Assembly: GCF_963678635.1 (NCBI RefSeq)
Contig: NC_087062.1
Span: 45,779,758-45,843,757, forward strand
Source: Symsagittifera roscoffensis
Taxonomy: Eukaryota > Xenacoelomorpha > Acoela > Convolutidae
Reading direction: 5' to 3'
Length of the DNA: 64,000 nucleotides
The notes under the pieces were generated by a model. The model was not told where the DNA came from. It did no database searches and worked only from the letters and a program-made list of their open reading frames with translations. A program made the translations under genes and the position numbers. Of this stretch, positions 57,889 through 64,000 are shown piece after piece; position 1 is the first letter of the stretch; each line of letters starts with the position of its first letter.

Positions 57889-60240
57889 CATACATACATA
57901 CATACATACATACATACATACATACATACATACATACATACATACATACATACATACATACATACATACATACATACATACATACATACATACATACATA
58001 CATACATACATACATACATACATACATACATACATACATACATACATACATACATACATACATACATACATACATACATACATACATACATACATACATA
58101 CATACATACATACATACATACATACATACATACATACATACATACATACATACATACATACATACATACATACATACATACATACATACATACATACATA
58201 CATACATACATACATACATACATACATACATACATACATACATACATACATACATACATACATACATACATACATACATACATACATACATACATACATA
58301 CATACATACATACATACATACATACATACATACATACATACATACATACATACATACATACATACATACATACATACATACATACATACATACATACATA
58401 CATACATACATACATACATACATACATACATACATACATACATACATACATACATACATACATACATACATACATACATACATACATACATACATACATA
58501 CATACATACATACATACATACATACATACATACATACATACATACATACATACATACATACATACATACATACATACATACATACATACATACATACATA
58601 CATACATACATACATACATACATACATACATACATACATACATACATACATACATACATACATACATACATACATACATACATACATACATACATACATA
58701 CATACATACATACATACATACATACATACATACATACATACATACATACATACATACATACATACATACATACATACATACATACATACATACATACATA
58801 CATACATACATACATACATACATACATACATACATACATACATACATACATACATACATACATACATACATACATACATACATACATACATACATACATA
58901 CATACATACATACATACATACATACATACATACATACATACATACATACATACATACATACATACATACATACATACATACATACATACATACATACATA
59001 CATACATACATACATACATACATACATACATACATACATACATACATACATACATACATACATACATACATACATACATACATACATACATACATACATA
59101 CATACATACATACATACATACATACATACATACATACATACATACATACATACATACATACATACATACATACATACATACATACATACATACATACATA
59201 CATACATACATACATACATACATACATACATACATACATACATACATACATACATACATACATACATACATACATACATACATACATACATACATACATA
59301 CATACATACATACATACATACATACATACATACATACATACATACATACATACATACATACATACATACATACATACATACATACATACATACATACATA
59401 CATACATACATACATACATACATACATACATACATACATACATACATACATACATACATACATACATACATACATACATACATACATACATACATACATA
59501 CATACATACATACATACATACATACATACATACATACATACATACATACATACATACATACATACATACATACATACATACATACATACATACATACATA
59601 CATACATACATACATACATACATACATACATACATACATACATACATACATACATACATACATACATACATACATACATACATACATACATACATACATA
59701 CATACATACATACATACATACATACATACATACATACATACATACATACATACATACATACATACATACATACATACATACATACATACATACATACATA
59801 CATACATACATACATACATACATACATACATACATACATACATACATACATACATACATACATACATACATACATACATACATACATACATACATACATA
59901 CATACATACATACATACATACATACATACATACATACATACATACATACATACATACATACATANNNNNNNNNNNNNNNNNNNNNNNNNNNNNNNNNNNN
60001 NNNNNNNNNNNNNNNNNNNNNNNNNNNNNNNNNNNNNNNNNNNNNNNNNNNNNNNNNNNNNNNNNNNNNNNNNNNNNNNNNNNNNNNNNNNNNNNNNNNN
60101 NNNNNNNNNNNNNNNNNNNNNNNNNNNNNNNNNNNNNNNNNNNNNNNNNNNNNNNNNNNNNNNNGCATACAAACATACATACATGCATACATAAATGCAT
60201 ACATACATACATACATACATAAATGCATACATACATACAT
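57545..60240. repeat. Tetranucleotide microsatellite, unit CATA/TATG
   Basis: Interrupted CATA repeats to about 57860, then an unbroken perfect tract to 59964, a 200-N gap, and an imperfect tail (with GCATACAAA and GCATACATAAATG variants) to 60240. The very long frames in all phases are the repeat read through (Thr-Tyr-Ile-His or Met-Tyr-Val-Cys) and are not genes. Real length is unknown. Confidence 0.95.
59965..60164. other. Assembly gap of exactly 200 N
   Basis: A run of 200 N inside the microsatellite; the round number suggests a placeholder, not a measured size. The join across it rests on scaffolding. Confidence 0.97.
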
Positions 60241-60425
60241 AATTATTGAAATCGACATTCTTCTCGGTTGAAACTTCGTCGGTCGAACTCGGTCGAAGCG
60301 TGAGTTCTCAGTCGAACTTGGTCGAAATATTTTTCTTTGGTCGAACATAGTCGAAACATAGGCAGTTTGGGTCGAGACGGTCGATACACGCCAAGTTTTG
60401 GTCGAGTCAGTCAAATAATACATGT
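60241..60425. repeat. GTCGAA-rich short-motif region
   Basis: About ten occurrences of GTCGAA or GTCGAG in 185 bp, often as GGTCGAAC. Similar motifs lie at 56940-57130 and 57360-57380 on the other side of the microsatellite, so the microsatellite seems to have grown inside this DNA. Confidence 0.6.
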
Positions 60426-60710
60426 CAAACCTCAATCCGGTTATTACTCATTTCGTTCCCGGTTCAAAACTTGTATGTGCTCAACATTTTGCAAGGTGAG
60501 ATCTTGCAAGTAAGGCTATTGTATTGAATCTGAAATAAAAAACCTTCAGCTAAGGCCTCTGGCGGATTTATTAAGTTTTAATACACCCATAGACGGAAGA
60601 TAATAATTAGCTCTTCAGACGTTACCATCGATGCTTAATCAGTACTTCGATTAGTAAGGCTGCACATTTTCACGCTTTTTGAGTTTGTAGCTTTAAGTTA
60701 TCATAGTTAC
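60426..60710. other. Intron sequence next to the ABCG donor; no feature
   Basis: Ordinary composition, no open frame or repeat. The donor GTAACT is at 60710-60705. Confidence 0.5.
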
Positions 60711-60842
60711 CTTGGAAATCGCTGTTGACCAAGTCCAGCATGTAGTCTGTGGGGTTGCAACATGGCGGAATTCCCTGACCAGAAGCTTTGGTGAGCATGC
60801 AGATGGCGTCATCGATTGGACCAGAATAGACCAGCAGACCAC
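60711..60842 (-). CDS. ABCG transporter exon: end of the nucleotide-binding domain
   Basis: 132 bp between an AAG acceptor and a CCAAG/GTAACT donor. The translation includes LLVYSGPIDDAICMLTKA and PPCCNPTDYMLDLVNSDFQ. In ABCG proteins the G-x-x-V-Y-x-G-P motif follows the H-loop, and NPADFxLDL closes the nucleotide-binding domain. The order, spacing and phase (one base carried over) fit a direct join to exon 3742-4218, where the linker starts. Exons for the ATP-binding motifs should lie upstream, beyond 64000; none was found between 60843 and 64000. Intact, no stops. Confidence 0.8.
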
Positions 60843-62247
60843 CTTATTGTTGAGAAAATAGCTCACTATTGTAAAATTAGGTCAACATGAGACCATAAAT
60901 TATAATCCAACTAGGCAACCCGGGTCACAAATTTTCTCTTCACTAACCGGGATCCGGTTTGTTTTGTTTGTATGTTCGTAGCATGGGAACCAAAGTTTGT
61001 TCAGACCGACATGAGAACCAAAAACTGGCAAAACCGAGACCTGGTATGTTCAGACTGTGGAAACCCTAGGTAAACTATAAAGTAAAATCTATAAAGTTTA
61101 ATAAAAAATAGATTATAATCAGATAAAAAAGTTACGAATTCCATACTAAGCAGAATCTAAGAAATTAAACAAAATAGGTACAAATAGTAATTATGCTCAG
61201 ATTCAGATATTGTTTCGATTATTTAATATTACAACTATAACTTGCAAATCTAACCTGACAGTAGAGTGAGAGATGAGAACATATTCCACATACGTGAGGG
61301 GGGCTGATGCACCGACAAGATCACCGTCTTGCCTCAAACAAACTATGCAATTAGCATTTTTCAAACAGAAGTATGTACATTTTTATACTTTATTTTTGTT
61401 AAACGATATTTTTCACGGCAATTTTTTTTAAATTTTTGAAGTCCACTTTGTTTTTATTATTCCTTTTTTTGTAAATAATATTTCATGACATGCAAATAAT
61501 ATTTCATGAAATACTATTTCATGACTCACATTTGCATCATGCTATAAATTTTCAATTCGTGATGACGTGTTAACTTTTTTCTTTTAAAAGTTATAAGCAC
61601 TCTTTTTTAGTCTATATTAAGCTAAATTAGATTAGTCATACAACAAAACAGAAAATGAAAACAAAATTGCTCGTATTAGAACGGAGTCTTGGAGGCTCTG
61701 ACCATCCTTTCCTTTAAAGTCCATGAATTAGTTTTTTTATAACTTTAAAAATGGATGAAATGTTCATTTTTTTCAGAGTTTTTTTCGAACAATTTTCCCC
61801 GATATGCTATGTAAATTACAAAGTTATGGAAGCAATAATTATACCGAACAATTTGCCTCGTTTCAATGTGAATCGATTCCTGATCCGAGGATTACATCTC
61901 TGCTTAGGCGCCAATAGAATGGAATATGCCGCGCCATAAAAATCCCAAATTTGTAAAAATAGGATTTTTTGAGCCTATGTAACCTTACAAAAATTAATGG
62001 CCGATGGCATATTTTTTTATTTTGAGCCGATGACTCCAATATTTATTTATTTAATTTATATTCTAGAGTCGGAACAAAAACTCCAGTATCAGCGGAAAAA
62101 GTATGCAAAGAGCCTCCTGACTATGTTGTCAACAAATGCGCCTTGTCTTCGCTGATTTCGTTTCTTTGCAGTATCGAATAAGCTCAATAAAGAAATCAAG
62201 AAGTCTTTTCGAAAAAAAAATTGCCATTTTTTGGTATGGATAACATT
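60843..62247. other. ABCG intron (next upstream); no supported gene
   Basis: Contains a short plus-strand frame (61751-61939) without recognisable features and some repeated ATTTCATGA words near 61480-61530. No ABCG exon, transposon protein or RNA gene seen. Confidence 0.45.
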
Positions 62248-62700
62248 AGTATATGTCGGGGCAGTTCAGCCGGAGGGGGGGGGTGTGGTGGTGAAGACCT
62301 CCATGTATTCACATAGGCTATAGAGTATCAGGTCTTCACCCTATGTATTAACATAGGGAATAGCTTTCCCAATGTATTAAGATAAGGATAGGGAATAGAA
62401 TTGGTAAGGTTTCATGGTTTGAATGATGGTAAGAGAATGGTAAGAAAAACAGTACTTTTTTGAATTTGGTGTGGAAATGTCTAAATTTTTTGCAAAATTT
62501 TCGGCGCGCGTTACCTAATGGGTAAATATTATTGTTGTATTAGGTGGGAATAGATTATCCAATGTTACAGGATTGCATATAGGTTTCAGAGTTTCAGATG
62601 TTGAGTTGGTAAGTTTCGAGAAAAAAATTTTGGCGCCCGTTTTTTTTTGATGCTCGATTTTTCCGATACATGCAATTCTTAGCTAACTCCTACAATTTAC
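62248..62700 (+). mobile_element. Terminal repeat of a second Polinton-like element, facing right
   Basis: Begins AGTATATGTCGGGGCAG and continues GTTCAGCCGG, a G-run, CTTCACCC, ATGTATTAACATAGGGAA, GGTAAGAAAAACAG, GGCGCGCGTTA, then TTTCAGATG, GGTAAGTTTCGAGAAA and GGCGCCCG. The modules match both ends of the 7996-46402 element, in plus orientation like its left end. AACATT at 62242-62247 would be its target duplication. The opposite end is not in the window, so it is either a second element running past 64000 or a solo end. Confidence 0.7.
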
Positions 62701-62992
62701 GATATGTAAGGGCTGTCTTTTTTTACGGTATGGTAAGTTTAAGACGGAAAGTTTCAGAAAAGTTTTAAAGTTTTTTCAAGTTTTACTTGCAAATACATTT
62801 TTATCTTGAAAAAACTTTTTTATTAACAAAAGTCGAAAAAAAAAATTTGGATCGTAATGGTAAGTTTCAGATGGTAAGTTTCGAGAAAATTAACTTTCGA
62901 TTTAGAGTATGGGTTCATAAACTAATATATCACAGAATAATTTTTTTCAAAAAAGTCTTTTAAATACATATTTCATCTTAATTGTGTTCCCT
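62701..62992. other. DNA inside the second element's end; T/A-rich, no gene
   Basis: Continues with GGTAAGTTT words (62730, 62858, 62872) reminiscent of the terminal repeat, then A/T-rich filler. No frame of interest. Confidence 0.4.
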
Positions 62993-63152
62993 CAGGTTAT
63001 CTGGGGAAAATTGACAACAGGGGATTATCTTTGACAGGTTAATTATTCTGCTCCACAGGATATCAGGGGAATCTTGACAGCTCCTCACGGTTGATTACTT
63101 TTATATCCCACTTGAACTTTTTTCTCCAGGTTATCTGGAGAAAGGATGACAA
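62993..63152 (+). repeat. Three diverged copies of a 26-bp motif spaced 63-71 bp
   Basis: CAGGTTATCTGGGGAAAATT at 62993, CAGGATATCAGGGGAATCTT at 63056 and CAGGTTATCTGGAGAAAGGA at 63127, each followed by GACA. The core CAGGwTATCwGG is near-palindromic. Function unknown. Confidence 0.6.
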
Positions 63153-64000
63153 CTCCATTATACTTATTAATTTATGACTTATTTTTATCTTTTCTCACAT
63201 AGTTATCCCACGCTCATATGACAGATGCATATTACCAGTTGCCCACAGTGTTAGTGAAGCGTGAATTGCTTTCTTGAGAGATCAAAAATTCATAAAAAAT
63301 TGAAATACATAAAAAATTGAAATACATTCAATCAAAACTGCACGAACTTTTTATTGGAACTAAGATAAAAATATGCAAAACCTTTTAAGTTTCGACCAAT
63401 CAGATGTTTTTATCTTGTTCACATTTTTACCTCAACAAGTTTTTTATTCTGTCATATTTCTTGCTACGATTAATTTCAGTTCTCTTTTATCACTTCATCT
63501 TAAATATTTCAAAAAAAAATTTAAAATTTCTGCAATTTTCCAAAAATTATATTATCATCCAAGTTTGTCAATTGCTCTACCCCGGTCAAAGTTTACACTG
63601 AGAAAGATATAGTATCATAATCTTGTTGAGTCTGCTCTTTTTGTAGGAAAGTTTTTCAATCTTCCTCAGAGAAAACTTTTAAGAAGATTATACAATTCAC
63701 TAGAAATTGGTTACAATTTGTGAAACTTTGTCTTTTCTATCAATAATTCTTTCAATTGGGGGACTACAACAACCATATTCCATCATCATTCTCCGTGATT
63801 TCCACCAAAAAGTTGGCTGCTAACTTGGTTTTTTTTAACAAAAATTAAGGATTTTAAAGAGTTAAATTTCATAAATATATAAGCATTTCACTACATCCTA
63901 TAGTAAATTTACTGCAAAAATTTACAATTACAAACAAAAAATGTACTTTTACATAAAATTACTGATAAAATTCAAAACATGCACATCATGAAATTGTTTC
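63153..64000. other. End of window; no supported gene
   Basis: AT-rich. Short overlapping frames at 63373-63612 are hydrophobic from T-rich composition and show no family signature. If a second Polinton starts at 62248, this would be its interior. Confidence 0.4.

Larger units (their letters stand above)
4219..60710 (-). other. ABCG intron 1, about 56.5 kb, packed with nested mobile DNA
   Basis: Donor GTAACT follows exon 60711-60842; acceptor CTGTTTCTTCAG precedes exon 3742-4218; phase 1, GT-AG. The contents are the BEL/Pao retrotransposon (plus strand), the 38.4-kb Polinton-like element inside it, the satellite array, the X repeats and the microsatellite. The true length is uncertain because of the 200-N gap and possible collapse or expansion of repeats. 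Confidence 0.68.
2067..60842 (-). other. ABCG (WHITE-family) half-transporter gene, 3' part, spanning most of the window
   Basis: Four minus-strand exons assemble into the end of the nucleotide-binding domain, the linker and the whole membrane domain of an ABCG half-transporter. These are membrane proteins that dimerise and export lipids, sterols or pigment precursors; the substrate cannot be told here. The exons are 60711-60842, 3742-4218, 2679-3090 and 2067-2233. Every exon junction falls after the first base of a codon, so the reading frame carries through all four, apart from a one-base disruption near 2938. The first exon (NPTDYMLDLVN motif) and the second (linker IEKLSEVYARSDIY followed by the first membrane helix) are 56.5 kb apart, yet are consecutive in a normal ABCG protein. 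The Walker A, signature and Walker B exons must lie beyond 64000. The alternative is two partial paralogues. Confidence 0.75.

Noticed and set aside
57564-60435. Very long open frames (790-950 codons) on both strands
   Set aside because: They are a tetranucleotide repeat read in all phases plus N; no gene has this composition.
61751-61939. 62-codon ATG frame upstream of the ABCG exon
   Set aside because: Short, no motif, wrong strand for ABCG; chance is sufficient.

Overview
The window is AT-rich metazoan DNA, almost certainly from an invertebrate. It has a spliced host gene, long-terminal-repeat (LTR) and DNA transposons, satellite arrays and a 200-N assembly gap. No rRNA, tRNA, operon or bacterial gene was recognised. 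The species cannot be fixed. A non-canonical GA-AG intron and heavy transposon load would suit a larvacean tunicate, but that is speculation.

One host gene frames the window. An ABCG-type (WHITE family) ABC half-transporter lies on the minus strand. The exon ending its nucleotide-binding domain is at 60711-60842, and its membrane-domain exons are at 3742-4218, 2679-3090 and 2067-2233, where it stops. All three exon junctions are phase 1. The first intron would be about 56.5 kb (4219-60710) and holds nearly everything else in the window. The second intron (651 bp) has no GT donor and looks like an inserted inverted-repeat element.

Inside the giant intron the insertions are nested. (1) A degraded BEL/Pao LTR retrotransposon runs on the plus strand: LTR 4677-5284, primer site, gag and start of protease up to 7995, then rest of protease, RT, RNase H and integrase from 46403. 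(2) Its protease is split by a 38,407-bp element (7996-46402). This has AG...CT termini, inverted repeats of hundreds of bases, a 6-bp target duplication AGCGTT, and a ruined protein-primed family-B DNA polymerase (8363-12556, minus). Together these identify a Polinton/Maverick-like transposon. (3) The middle of that element (about 12.76-38.34 kb) is a satellite-like array built on a 30-31-bp A-tract unit with larger repeats of about 1-1.3 kb. Its units carry a motif also found in the element's terminal repeats. (4) The right arm (38.3-45.9 kb) holds short decayed plus-strand ORFs, one with zinc fingers resembling the N-terminal fingers of the polymerase. (5) From 47.9 to 57.5 kb the Pao 3' end, its LTR and a flanking repeat (called X here) recur in rearranged tandem copies. 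(6) A tetranucleotide microsatellite with the gap follows (57.5-60.24 kb).

Upstream of the host exon, at 62248, lies another copy of the Polinton terminal repeat facing right, so a second element of the family may start there and leave the window. Most mobile genes here are dead (stops, frameshifts, lost catalytic residues). The ABCG gene is the only one that looks maintained, and even it has a one-base frame disruption near 2938.
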